DNA of 64,000 bases from NCBI GenBank assembly GCA_017415715.1, contig JAFQFD010000027.1:62001-126000 (forward strand), in the 5' to 3' direction. Positions 26,589-34,817 of the stretch are shown here, piece after piece. How positions within the stretch are numbered: position 1 is the stretch's first letter; each line of letters opens with the position of its first letter. A model generated the notes under the pieces. It searched no databases. It was not told the origin of the DNA and was given only the letters and a program-made list of their open reading frames with translations. Origin of the DNA: Bacteroidales bacterium. GTDB lineage: Bacteria; Bacteroidota; Bacteroidia; Bacteroidales; UBA932. The position numbers and the translations under genes were made by a program.

Positions 26589-27998
26589 ATGTTAAAGCAA
26601 GGTCTAGAACTCAAGCAGAAGCAGCAGCTCTCCCCGCTGCAGATCCAGACGATCAAGCTCATAGAGCTGCCGATCCAGGAGCTGGAGCAGAGGATCCGCA
26701 AGGAGCTGGAGGAAAATCCGGTCCTTGACGAGGATGTCCCGAAGGAAAAGGAGGAAGATGAGGCTCCAAGGGAAGTGTCGCTGTCAGAATATAAGGAAGA
26801 TGACTCGATTCCGAGCTATCGTCTCAGGGCAGACAATTATTCGAAGGATGAGCGTCCGCAATACAGCACGTTCTCTGTGAAGGAAAGCTTCACGCAGAGC
26901 CTGATGGAGCAGCTCGGATACCGCAATCTCACAGAGCATCAATATTCTGTGGCTGCCTTCATAATCGGCAGTCTCGACGATGACGGATATCTCAGAAGAA
27001 GCATCGATACTCTTGTGGATGACATTTCTTTCCGTGCAAACATAGAGACAAGCGAAGAAGAGGTGCTTGCCATGCTGAAGGTGGTTCAAGAGTTTGAGCC
27101 GGCCGGAGTCGGTGCGCGAGACCTTCGCGAATGCCTTCTCCTGCAGATCAGGCATTGCAAGAAGACCCCGGCGGTGGAGCATGCGATAAGGATACTCGAC
27201 CACTATTTCCACGATTTCACCAGCAAGCATTACCAGAAGATAATGACCCGCATGGGGCTGACGGAGGAGGAGATGAAGGCGGCTATAGCCAAGATCCTGA
27301 AGCTCAATCCTTCTCCGGGCGGACAGATAGATGATTCATACTCGGATCAGGCTCAGCAGATCGTCCCTGACTTCTTGCTTGAATATACTGATGGAGAATT
27401 GATTCTGACGATGCCTCGTTTCTCGATACCGGAGCTCAGGGTGAACCGTAAATATGCAGACCTGCTGATGGAGGCTGCGAGCTCTTCGGAGAGAGAGAAG
27501 AAAGAGGCGGCGGCCTTCGTGAAGAAGAAGCTCGAGTCGGCGAAGTGGTTTGTCGAGGCGATCAAGCAGCGCCATAACACGCTCTACAGCACGATGCAGA
27601 CCATAATCGATTACCAGAGGGAGTATTTCATAGACGGTGACGAGACCCATCTCAAGCCGATGGTGCTCAAGGATATAGCTGAAAGGACAGGATTCGATAT
27701 CTCTACCATCTCGCGAGTGGTCAACAGCAAATATATCGAGACTCACTTCGGCATATATTCACTCAAGTATTTCTTCTCCGAGGGACTTGAGAACCAGGAC
27801 GGTGAGGAAGTCTCTACAAGGGAACTGAAGAAGGCGCTTCAGGAGTGCGTCGACAATGAGGACAAGCACAAGCCGCTTACAGACGACGAACTTGTTGCGA
27901 AAATGACCGAGAGGGGATACAAGGTGGCCCGCAGGACAGTGGCGAAATATCGTGATCAGCTCGGTATTCCTAAGGCGAGACTGCGTCGGGAATTATAA
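26589..27998 (+). CDS. rpoN: RNA polymerase sigma-54 factor
   Basis: This 469-aa protein shows all sigma-54 regions. Gln/Leu-rich region I (LKQGLELKQKQQLSPLQIQTIKL, contacted by AAA+ activators) comes first. An acidic region II, the core-binding domain with SLDDDGYL, and the C-terminal RpoN box ARRTVAKYRDQL follow. It directs activator-dependent transcription from -24/-12 promoters. No enhancer-binding activator gene is seen in the window. Confidence 0.96.
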   Translation: MLKQGLELKQKQQLSPLQIQTIKLIELPIQELEQRIRKELEENPVLDEDVPKEKEEDEAPREVSLSEYKEDDSIPSYRLRADNYSKDERPQYSTFSVKESFTQSLMEQLGYRNLTEHQYSVAAFIIGSLDDDGYLRRSIDTLVDDISFRANIETSEEEVLAMLKVVQEFEPAGVGARDLRECLLLQIRHCKKTPAVEHAIRILDHYFHDFTSKHYQKIMTRMGLTEEEMKAAIAKILKLNPSPGGQIDDSYSDQAQQIVPDFLLEYTDGELILTMPRFSIPELRVNRKYADLLMEAASSSEREKKEAAAFVKKKLESAKWFVEAIKQRHNTLYSTMQTIIDYQREYFIDGDETHLKPMVLKDIAERTGFDISTISRVVNSKYIETHFGIYSLKYFFSEGLENQDGEEVSTRELKKALQECVDNEDKHKPLTDDELVAKMTERGYKVARRTVAKYRDQLGIPKARLRREL

Positions 27999-28017
27999 GA
28001 AAAAGAAAAAATTATAA

Positions 28018-28069
28018 AAAAGAGAAAAATCTGCATTCAGAATGTGCTGAATGTGGATTTTTCTCTTTT
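28018..28069 (+). terminator. rpoN terminator with long stem
   Basis: A 14-bp perfect outer stem (28018-28031 with 28056-28069) continues past one mismatch into CATTCAG/CTGAATG. The outer arms are A/T-rich, so it can work on either strand. Confidence 0.85.
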
Positions 28070-28078
28070 GATACTTAA

Positions 28079-28086
28079 TATATTTG
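28079..28086 (+). promoter_or_regulatory. -7 promoter element for radC
   Basis: TATATTTG lies 10 bp after the rpoN terminator and 14 bp before the radC ATG at 28101. Confidence 0.6.
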
Positions 28087-28100
28087 CGGCAAAAAAGTCT

Positions 28101-28787
28101 ATGAAGCTGAAGGATTTGTGTGAGGATGAAAGGCCTCGGGAGAAGATGATGCGAAAGGGGACGGGAGCTTTGAGCAATGCCGAGTTGCTGGCTGTGCTGC
28201 TGCGCACGGGAACAGGCGGGAAGAATGTGATAGAAGTGGCCAGGGAGGTCCTGAAGGAAGGGGATTCCAGGCTGAGGTGTGTGGCGGACATGTCCATAGA
28301 CAGGCTGTGCCGCATATCGGGCATCGGCCCGGGCAAGGCGGTCGCCGTGGCGGCAGCCTTCGAGCTGGGCCGCAGGGTCGAGAGTGAGGCGTCTGCAGGA
28401 GATGCGTTGCAGATAGACGGGCCGAAGAAAGTATACAGGCTTATGCTTCCGCGGATGAGGGAGTTGGGCCACGAGGAGTGCTGGGTGCTGTTCCTGAACC
28501 GCGCCAACAGGCTCATCGGGCAGGAGATGGTCAGCAGCGGGGCGCAGGATGTGACGTTGATAGACAAGAGGATGATCCTGCGGCGCGCCTTGGAGAAGAG
28601 CGCCTCGGCAGTGATAGTAGTTCATAATCATCCTTCAGGAAACCCGCTTCCGAGCGTCGACGACATCGAGCAGACCAGGGAGCTGGGCAAGGCGCTGAAA
28701 TCCTGCGGACTTCAGCTGGTTGATCATGTCATTGTGTCGGGAAAATCATACTACAGCTTCTCAGATGAGAGGGTGGAGGGGCAATAG
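28101..28787 (+). CDS. radC: RadC family (JAB1/MPN) protein
   Basis: This 228-aa protein has an N-terminal helix-hairpin-helix (GIGPGKAVAVAAAFELGRR). A C-terminal JAMM/MPN domain follows, with HNHPSG-x7-D (metal ligands) and DHVIVSG. Despite the name, a repair role is not established for the family. I chose the ATG at 28101 because the longer reading begins inside the rpoN terminator. Confidence 0.92.
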   Translation: MKLKDLCEDERPREKMMRKGTGALSNAELLAVLLRTGTGGKNVIEVAREVLKEGDSRLRCVADMSIDRLCRISGIGPGKAVAVAAAFELGRRVESEASAGDALQIDGPKKVYRLMLPRMRELGHEECWVLFLNRANRLIGQEMVSSGAQDVTLIDKRMILRRALEKSASAVIVVHNHPSGNPLPSVDDIEQTRELGKALKSCGLQLVDHVIVSGKSYYSFSDERVEGQ

Positions 28788-28822
28788 GACGCGAAAAATT
28801 TTGACTTGGCGGAAAAATAGGA

Positions 28823-28830
28823 TATATTTG
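28823..28830 (+). promoter_or_regulatory. upp promoter (-7, with -33 at 28800-28803)
   Basis: TATATTTG is preceded by TTTG with a 19-bp spacer, a full match to the Bacteroidota promoter layout. Confidence 0.72.
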
Positions 28831-28854
28831 CCAAGATAACAAAACCATAATCCC

Positions 28855-29508
28855 ATGAAAGTCATCAACCTCGGAGAGAGAAACTCCATCCTTAACAAAT
28901 TCGTTGCGCAGATGCGCGACAAGGACGTCCAGAAGGACAGCATGCGTTTCCGCAGAAACCTCGAAAGACTCGGTGAAATTTTTGCTTATGAGATCAGTAA
29001 GCTGATGGACAACTCTCCAAAGGACGTCGTGACTCCTCTGGGAATAGCAAGCATCCCTACATATGACGAGAAGGTTGTAGTTGCGACAATCCTCCGTGCC
29101 GGTCTGCCTCTCCATCAGGGCATCCTGAACTACTTTGATGACGCTCAGAATGCCTTTGTGGCAGCATACAGGAAGTATGACAAGGGCGAAGATTTTCACA
29201 TCCAGATAGAGTATGCCAGCACTCCGGACCTCGAGGGCAAGACCTTGATCCTCGCTGACACTATGCTCGCGACAGGAGCTTCTCTCGAGATTGCATACAA
29301 GAGACTTTGCGAGGAGGGAAAGCCTTTCCATACACACCTTGTGTGCCCGATTTCAAGCGCTTACGCTGTAGAATATCTCCAGAAGAACATGCCTGAGGAA
29401 GGCGTGACCTTATGGGTCGCAGCCATAGATGAGGAGCTTACAAGCCACTCATACATCGTTCCGGGCCTCGGCGATGCCGGCGACCTTGCGTACGGAGTGA
29501 AAAAATAA
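28855..29508 (+). CDS. upp: Uracil phosphoribosyltransferase
   Basis: This 217-aa type I phosphoribosyltransferase salvages uracil to UMP using PRPP. The PRPP loop reads ILADTMLATGAS (about 132-143), slightly off the usual DPMLATGGS form with Thr replacing Pro. The conserved RAGLPL and the C-terminal uracil-binding PGLGDAGDLAYG are present. It is a single gene with its own canonical promoter. Confidence 0.93.
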   Translation: MKVINLGERNSILNKFVAQMRDKDVQKDSMRFRRNLERLGEIFAYEISKLMDNSPKDVVTPLGIASIPTYDEKVVVATILRAGLPLHQGILNYFDDAQNAFVAAYRKYDKGEDFHIQIEYASTPDLEGKTLILADTMLATGASLEIAYKRLCEEGKPFHTHLVCPISSAYAVEYLQKNMPEEGVTLWVAAIDEELTSHSYIVPGLGDAGDLAYGVKK

Positions 29509-29541
29509 TCCGAAACTGTTTGGAAATCCGAAAATTATGGA

Positions 29542-29549
29542 TATCTTTG
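29542..29549 (+). promoter_or_regulatory. rpsA promoter (-7, with -33 at 29519-29522)
   Basis: TATCTTTG with TTTG exactly 19 bp upstream. The leader of about 55 nt to the ATG at 29609 is A/T-rich, as expected for a highly translated Bacteroidota mRNA. Confidence 0.72.
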
Positions 29550-29608
29550 CGCGCTTTTTTAAGCACAAGAAATAATGTTTAACCCACTAGTTTGTTTTTA
29601 ATTTTACA

Positions 29609-31444
29609 ATGGAAGAAAACAAGACAGTTGCTGAAGTCGCTCCAGAGGTGGCTCCAGCAGTAGAAGAAACCAAGAAGGTTGTTCTCAACGCTTCAGTTGC
29701 TCCAGAGGAGTTCGACTGGGATGCATTCGAGAACGATGATGTTTACGGCGGTTCAGTAGAGGAGATCGCTGAGCAGTACAACCAGACACTCTCAAAGGTA
29801 GTTGAGGGTGAAGTTGTTGAGGGTGTTGTTACATCAATCAGCAAGAGAGAGGTTATCGTGAACATCGGTTACAAGAGCGAGGGTGTCATCATGGCTCCTG
29901 AGTTCCGTTACAACCCAGAGCTCACAGTAGGTGACAAGGTTGAGGTGTACGTAGAGAGCACAGAGGACAGAAAGGGTCAGCTTATCCTTTCACACAAGAA
30001 GGCACGCCAGCTCCGTTCTTGGGATATGGTAAATGCAGCTTACGCAGCAGACGAGATCGTAAAGGGTTACGTGAAGACACGCACAAAGGGTGGTATGATC
30101 GTGGACGTATTCGGAATCGAGGCATTCCTCCCAGGTTCACAGATCGACATCAAGCCTATCCGCGACTACGATCAGTATGTTGACACAACAATGGACTTCA
30201 AGATCGTCAAGATCAACCAGGAGTTCCGCAACGTTGTGGTTTCACACAAGGCTCTCATCGAGGCAGAGCTCGAGCAGCAGAAGAGCGAGATCATCGGCAA
30301 GCTCGAGAAGGGTCAGGTTCTTGAGGGTACCGTTAAGAACATCACAGGTTACGGTGTATTCGTTGACCTCGGCGGTGTTGACGGTCTCATCCACATCACA
30401 GACCTTTCATGGGGCCGTATCAACCATCCAGAGGAGGTTGTTACCCTCGATCAGAAGATCAACGTGGTTATCCTCGACTTCGATGAGTCAAAGAAGAGGA
30501 TCGCTCTCGGTCTCAAGCAGCTTATGGTTCACCCTTGGGATGCTCTCGATGCTGACCTCAAGGTTGGTGACAAGGTTAAGGGTAAGGTTGTTCTCATCGC
30601 TGACTACGGCGCATTCGTTGAGATTGAGCCAGGCGTAGAGGGTCTCATCCACGTATCTGAGATGTCATGGTCACCTAAGCTCCGCATCGCTTCTGACTTC
30701 CTTAAGGTAGGTGACGAGGTTGAGGCACAGGTTCTCACTCTCGACCGTGAGGACAAGAAGATGTCACTCGGTCTGAAGCAGCTCGTTCCTAACCCATGGG
30801 AGACTATCCGTGAGAAGTATGCTGTTGGAACAAAGCACACTGCAACTGTACGCAATATCACTAACTTCGGCGTATTCGCTGAGCTCGAGGAGGGTATCGA
30901 GGGTCTCGTACACGTAAGCGACCTCGCATGGAACAAGGTTAAGCATCCTTCAGATGTAGTTGCTGCTGGCGACACTATCGAGGTTGTAATCCTTGATTTC
31001 GATGAGGAGCTCCACAAGCTTTCACTCGGTCACAAGCAGCTCCTCCCTAACCCATGGGATGAGGTTGAGGCTAAGTACAGCGTAGGTACTGTAGTTGAGG
31101 CTAAGATCGTTGAGATCACTGAAAAGGGTGCAGTCGTAGCACTCGAGGGTGACGTTGACGCATTCTGCTTCAACAGAGAGCTCGCTAAGGAGGATGGTTC
31201 AATGCCGGTAGCAGGTGAGACACTTGCATTCAAGGTTATTGAGCTCAAGAAGTCAGCTAAGAAGGCTACCCTCTCACACGCTAAGACTTATGCAGCAGCA
31301 GTTGAGGCAAGAGCAGCAGCAGCTTCTGCAGAGGCAGACAGCACTAAGAGAGCAGTGAAGAAGATCAACTCAAGCGTAGAGAAGACTACTCTTGGTGACA
31401 TCGACGCACTCGCAGCTCTTAAGGATCAGCTCGAGGGAAAGTAA
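29609..31444 (+). CDS. rpsA: 30S ribosomal protein S1
   Basis: This 611-aa protein contains six S1 (OB-fold) repeats, visible as spaced segments such as GYGVFVDLGGVDGLIHITD, DYGAFVEIEPGVEGLIHVSE and NFGVFAELEEGIEGLVHVSD. The first two and the last are more divergent. It binds mRNA at the 30S platform. The N-terminus has an acidic, Val/Ala-rich extension and the C-terminus an Ala-rich tail. Codon choice (GGT, GTT, AAG, CTC) differs from neighbours in the way expected of a very highly expressed gene. Confidence 0.95.
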   Translation: MEENKTVAEVAPEVAPAVEETKKVVLNASVAPEEFDWDAFENDDVYGGSVEEIAEQYNQTLSKVVEGEVVEGVVTSISKREVIVNIGYKSEGVIMAPEFRYNPELTVGDKVEVYVESTEDRKGQLILSHKKARQLRSWDMVNAAYAADEIVKGYVKTRTKGGMIVDVFGIEAFLPGSQIDIKPIRDYDQYVDTTMDFKIVKINQEFRNVVVSHKALIEAELEQQKSEIIGKLEKGQVLEGTVKNITGYGVFVDLGGVDGLIHITDLSWGRINHPEEVVTLDQKINVVILDFDESKKRIALGLKQLMVHPWDALDADLKVGDKVKGKVVLIADYGAFVEIEPGVEGLIHVSEMSWSPKLRIASDFLKVGDEVEAQVLTLDREDKKMSLGLKQLVPNPWETIREKYAVGTKHTATVRNITNFGVFAELEEGIEGLVHVSDLAWNKVKHPSDVVAAGDTIEVVILDFDEELHKLSLGHKQLLPNPWDEVEAKYSVGTVVEAKIVEITEKGAVVALEGDVDAFCFNRELAKEDGSMPVAGETLAFKVIELKKSAKKATLSHAKTYAAAVEARAAAASAEADSTKRAVKKINSSVEKTTLGDIDALAALKDQLEGK

Positions 31445-31448
31445 TCCT

Positions 31449-32381
31449 ATGAATTTCACTCTTAATGTATTGGGCACGGCTTCGGCCCTGCCCACTGCAG
31501 AAAGATATCCAAGCGCCCAGGTACTAGACGTACGTGGGCGCTTATTTATGATAGACTGCGGCGAGGGCGCGCAGATACAACTCCGCAAGGCCGGCATATC
31601 GTTTCTCAAGATAGAACATATGTGCATAAGCCATATTCACGGAGATCATATCTTCGGCATCTTCGGACTTCTGTCCACCATGATCATGCTCGGACGTTCT
31701 TCGTTGCTGAACATCTATGCTCCGGCATCTTTCAAGCCAATCCTTGATTTCTTCATGGAAAACTTCGGTGAAGGCATTCACTTTGAGGTCCACTTCGTAG
31801 CTCTTGAGATGACGCAGCCGGAACTCATCTATGAGAACAGGAAGATGGAGCTTCTTGCCTTTCCACTCAATCACAGGGTCAACACTTTCGGCTTCCTTTT
31901 CCGCGAGAAGGTGCCTCAGCACAATGTGCGCAAGGAAGCAATACAGGAGTATGGCTTGACTCTGGCTGAAATCGGTACGCTCAAGCAAGGAGGTGATGTG
32001 GTCCGCGAGGACTGCGTCATCCGCAATGAAGATGCGGCTTATATCCCATATGAGCCTCGAAGCTATGCATACTGCAGCGACACCGCTCCGTTCCCGGAGC
32101 TCGCGCAGTGGATAAAAGGAGTCTCGCTCCTTTATCACGAAGCGACATTCCCGGCAGACATGTCAGACATGGCGGAGAAGACATGCCATTCGACGACGCT
32201 CCAGGCGGCGCAATGCGCTCTGGAGGCTGGCGCTAAAGAGCTCCTTGTCGGACACTACTCGTCAAGATTCCCGTCAGTGGACTTCTTCCTAGAAGAAATC
32301 CGCTCTATCTTCCCAAATTCCCGCCTCACTCATGACCTCGATGTAATTTCAGTCCCGCTCTGTCATTCCGAGCGAAAATAG
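31449..32381 (+). CDS. rnz: Ribonuclease Z
   Basis: This 310-aa metallo-beta-lactamase-fold endonuclease matures tRNA 3' ends. The zinc motif HIHGDH lies at 62-67. The family N-terminus (GTASALPTAERYPSAQ), DCGEGAQIQL, SDTAP, HEATF and GHYSSRF are present. I chose the ATG at 31449; a longer reading overlaps rpsA. Its last residues (CHSERK) are encoded by a copy of the dispersed TGTCATTCCGAGCG repeat, so the repeat supplies the natural end of the protein. Confidence 0.93.
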   Translation: MNFTLNVLGTASALPTAERYPSAQVLDVRGRLFMIDCGEGAQIQLRKAGISFLKIEHMCISHIHGDHIFGIFGLLSTMIMLGRSSLLNIYAPASFKPILDFFMENFGEGIHFEVHFVALEMTQPELIYENRKMELLAFPLNHRVNTFGFLFREKVPQHNVRKEAIQEYGLTLAEIGTLKQGGDVVREDCVIRNEDAAYIPYEPRSYAYCSDTAPFPELAQWIKGVSLLYHEATFPADMSDMAEKTCHSTTLQAAQCALEAGAKELLVGHYSSRFPSVDFFLEEIRSIFPNSRLTHDLDVISVPLCHSERK

Positions 32382-32424
32382 TTACTCCCTGTCATTCCGA
32401 GCGAACAAAGTGAGTCGAGGAATC
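32359..32424 (+). repeat. Dispersed intergenic repeat, two copies
   Basis: Two copies of the TGTCATTCCGAGCGAA core lie in tandem; the second carries the longer ending GTCGAGGAATCT. The first copy overlaps the 3' end of rnz. It is the same family as at 9512-9570. Confidence 0.8.
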
Positions 32425-32435
32425 TAATTTATTGC

Positions 32436-32443
32436 TATCTTCG
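32436..32443 (+). promoter_or_regulatory. Variant -7 element for the GH73-LysM gene
   Basis: TATCTTCG differs from TAnnTTTG at one base and ends only four bases before the ATG at 32448. It is another candidate for a nearly leaderless transcript. Confidence 0.4.
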
Positions 32444-32447
32444 CAAA

Positions 32448-33398
32448 ATGAAGAAGACAATACTCGCAGCCGTAGTCTTCCTGCTCGCCATGGCAGGAGT
32501 CGCGGACACACCACAGCAGACATATATAAAGAAGTACTCAGCCCTTGCGGTCGAGGAAATGTACCGTACAGGCGTTCCGGCCAGCATCACCCTCGCGCAG
32601 GGCCTGCTCGAGTCCGGCAACGGCCTCTCGCGCCTCGCAACCGAAGGCAACAACCATTTCGGCATCAAGTGTCATAACACATGGAAAGGCGCCAAGGTAT
32701 ACCACGATGACGACGAAAAAGGCGAATGCTTCCGCAAGTACGACTCTCCGGAAGAGTCTTTCCGTGACCACTCTGACTTCCTCAGATACAGGGACAGATA
32801 CAAGTTCCTGTTCGATCTGGAGCTTACGGATTATAAGGGATGGGCATACGGTCTTCGCAAGGCCGGATATGCGACCGATCCCAAATATCCGGAGAAGCTT
32901 ATCCGTCTGATTGAAGATCATTCCTTATATATATATGACTCTCAGAGACCGGAGCAGAAGACTTTCCATGAGGAGCCGGTGATACCTGAGTCGCCTGCGC
33001 AGATCGAGCAGGCGAAGCCGCTGACCGGTCGCCAGCGCGAGGTGTTCAGCTTCGCCCTCTCGCGTCAGATGTATTCGCAGAACGGCGTGCCTTTTGTCTA
33101 TGCGACGGAAGGGGAGACATATGAGGATATAGCGCGGGCTAACAGGTTGTTTGTCAAGGAGATACTTAAGTTTAACGACTTGAAGGAACCAAGGGAACTG
33201 AAGGCGGGAGAAGTGGTCTATCTGCAGAAAAAGAAGAAACGTGCACAGAAGGGTCTCGACAAGTATGTATCAGAAGGTGAGACCAGTCTGTGGGAGATTT
33301 CTCAGAGGTTTGCCGTGCGCATTGACAACATCTGCCGTCTGAACGGCATTTCGAGGGACCATGTCCTTCGTGAAGGAGATATTTTGAATTTGAGATAA
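32448..33398 (+). CDS. Secreted glucosaminidase (GH73) with two LysM domains
   Basis: This 316-aa protein has a signal peptide (1 to about 20) and a glucosaminidase domain (about 25-165) with QGLLESGNGLSRLATEGNNHFGIKC, where the Glu is the likely acid, and the family's RDRYKFLF and YATDPKYPEKL. Two LysM domains follow (about 222-265 and 272-316). It cleaves N-acetylglucosaminyl bonds in peptidoglycan glycan strands. mltG follows after 6 bp, giving a two-gene wall-remodelling unit. Confidence 0.92.
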   Translation: MKKTILAAVVFLLAMAGVADTPQQTYIKKYSALAVEEMYRTGVPASITLAQGLLESGNGLSRLATEGNNHFGIKCHNTWKGAKVYHDDDEKGECFRKYDSPEESFRDHSDFLRYRDRYKFLFDLELTDYKGWAYGLRKAGYATDPKYPEKLIRLIEDHSLYIYDSQRPEQKTFHEEPVIPESPAQIEQAKPLTGRQREVFSFALSRQMYSQNGVPFVYATEGETYEDIARANRLFVKEILKFNDLKEPRELKAGEVVYLQKKKKRAQKGLDKYVSEGETSLWEISQRFAVRIDNICRLNGISRDHVLREGDILNLR

Positions 33399-33404
33399 TA
33401 GGAT

Positions 33405-34454
33405 ATGAAGGTTAAATCATCATTGTTATGGGGTGCGGCAGCTGCCGCGGTGCTTCTGGCAGCAGTCGCAGGCTTTGTTCTCGGCAGGTATTACATCGAC
33501 AACAAGAAGGCGAACTTCTCGAAGGATTATGTCCTCTATGTCTATCCGGACATGACTCCGGAGCAGATTGCAGATTCGCTCCAGACAGGAGCCGGCACTG
33601 TGCGTCCGAAGAGTGTCCTTCGAGCATTTGACAAGGTGGATCTCAAGGCGAACATGAAGCCGGGCAGGTATGTCGTGGCTCCGTCTTCCACCAGCATCTA
33701 TGTCGCAAGGATGATTGCCTTCGGCTGGCAGACTCCACAGAACATGACCTTGTCAGGCACTCTGCGTAACAAAGGCACGATAGCCCGCAAGATCGGCGTG
33801 CAGATGATGGCCGACTCGGCTGAAGTGTCCGATGCCTTGAATGACAAGGAGTTCCTCGCACAGTATGGCTTCACTCCTGAGGATGTCTTCGGAATGATTC
33901 TGCCTGATACATATGAGATGTACTGGACAGCGTCAGTGAAGGAGATCTTTGACAGATTCAAGAAGGAATACGATGCCTTCTGGACGCCGGAGCGTCTGGC
34001 GAAGGCTGATGCACAGGGACTTACACGCAAGGAGGTGTCCATCATGGCGTCGATTGTCAGTGGGGAGACCCGCAAGGAGTTTGAATATCCGGTGATTGCC
34101 GGAGTATATCTCAACCGCCACAAGACGGGAATGAAACTGCAGGCAGACCCGACAATATGCTTCATCTATGACTACAAGCTCAATCGTGTCCTCAAGAAGC
34201 ATCTGACAGTGGATTCGCCATATAATACTTATAAGTATGTGGGCCTGCCGCCAGCACCGATCAACACTCCGCCTAAGGCCTGCCTCGATGCAGTCCTCAA
34301 TCCGGACAAGCACGGCTACATCTACTTCTGCGCAAGCCCGGCCTTCGATGGCACGCATCGCTTTGCTGTCACATACAGCGAGCACATGAAGAATGCCCGC
34401 GAGTTCCACAAGGCGCTCACAGCCCGCCGCAAGGCTCAGGCCGCAGCAAAATAA
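33405..34454 (+). CDS. mltG: Endolytic murein transglycosylase
   Basis: This 349-aa YceG/MltG-family protein has an N-terminal membrane segment (7-27), a LysM-like subdomain and the catalytic domain. The key region is ASIVSGETRKEFEYPVIAGVYLNRHKTGMKLQADPTICF, where the Glu of SGE is the expected catalytic residue. The C-terminal APINTPPKACLDAVLNPDKHGYIYFCA is typical. It cuts nascent glycan strands in the inner membrane. Confidence 0.94.
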   Translation: MKVKSSLLWGAAAAAVLLAAVAGFVLGRYYIDNKKANFSKDYVLYVYPDMTPEQIADSLQTGAGTVRPKSVLRAFDKVDLKANMKPGRYVVAPSSTSIYVARMIAFGWQTPQNMTLSGTLRNKGTIARKIGVQMMADSAEVSDALNDKEFLAQYGFTPEDVFGMILPDTYEMYWTASVKEIFDRFKKEYDAFWTPERLAKADAQGLTRKEVSIMASIVSGETRKEFEYPVIAGVYLNRHKTGMKLQADPTICFIYDYKLNRVLKKHLTVDSPYNTYKYVGLPPAPINTPPKACLDAVLNPDKHGYIYFCASPAFDGTHRFAVTYSEHMKNAREFHKALTARRKAQAAAK

Positions 34455-34457
34455 CCC

Positions 34458-34528
34458 GGGTTCTCACCACAGGGCACAAAAAAAAGGAAGTCGGCAGACT
34501 TCCTTTTTCAGGGTGCCCAGTGGGATTC
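34458..34528 (-). repeat. Duplicated tRNA-His 3' end plus terminator (remnant copy)
   Basis: This 71-bp stretch repeats the layout at 34599-34668. On the minus strand it is the last 18 nt of tRNA-His (34511-34528 equals 34651-34668), then a terminator hairpin of different sequence, then GGTGAGAACCC. The matching 20-mers at 34458-34477 and 34599-34618 differ at one base. The tRNA body is missing in this copy. Confidence 0.8.
34478..34508. terminator. mltG terminator, bidirectional
   Basis: AAAAAGGAAGTC pairs with GACTTCCTTTTT around a 4-nt loop, with A and T runs on both sides. It follows the mltG stop. Read on the minus strand it also follows the tRNA-His fragment at 34511. Confidence 0.85.
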
Positions 34529-34621
34529 TTTCGCTGCGCTCAAGCGACGAGTCGATAACTCTCGCTGCGCTCGAGCGACTTCGTCGATGACGAACCCTGG
34601 GTTCTCACCCCAGGGCACAAA

Positions 34622-34650
34622 AAAAGTCCCGAACTTTGTTCGAGACTTTT
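34622..34650 (-). terminator. tRNA-His terminator
   Basis: On the minus strand the stem AAAAGTCTCGAAC/GTTCGGGACTTTT with a 3-nt loop and one mismatch is followed by further Ts, immediately after the tRNA-His 3' end. Confidence 0.8.
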
Positions 34651-34651
34651 G

Positions 34652-34726
34652 GGTGCCCAGTGGGATTCGAACCCACGACATTCAGAACCACAATCTGACG
34701 CTCTAACCAACTGAACTATGGGCACC
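34652..34726 (-). tRNA. tRNA-His (anticodon GTG)
   Basis: On the minus strand it begins GGTGCCCATAG. The acceptor GTGCCCA pairs with TGGGCAC, and the extra 5' G (G-1) opposes C73, the identity mark of tRNA-His. The anticodon loop TTGTGGT gives GTG, and the T arm contains GTTCGAATCCC. No CCA is encoded. A -7 box lies 18 bp upstream. Confidence 0.95.
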
Positions 34727-34744
34727 ATGTTGGTTTAAGGACTG

Positions 34745-34752
34745 CAAAGATA
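34745..34752 (-). promoter_or_regulatory. -7 promoter element for tRNA-His
   Basis: TATCTTTG on the minus strand, 18 bp before the tRNA 5' end. Confidence 0.6.
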
Positions 34753-34796
34753 CGTAAAAATTTCAATTCTGCAATACGAGACGCAAAAATTTTGCA

Positions 34797-34804
34797 TATC
34801 TTTG
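34797..34804 (+). promoter_or_regulatory. -7 promoter element for the carboxyltransferase gene
   Basis: TATCTTTG 13 bp before the ATG at 34818, divergent from the tRNA-His promoter. Confidence 0.6.
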
Positions 34805-34817
34805 CTAGGACAACACA

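Noticed and set aside
34540..34728. Minus-strand open frame starting MVPIVQLVRASDCGSECR
   Set aside because: It is the familiar spurious translation of a tRNA gene region (tRNA-His) and its flanks.
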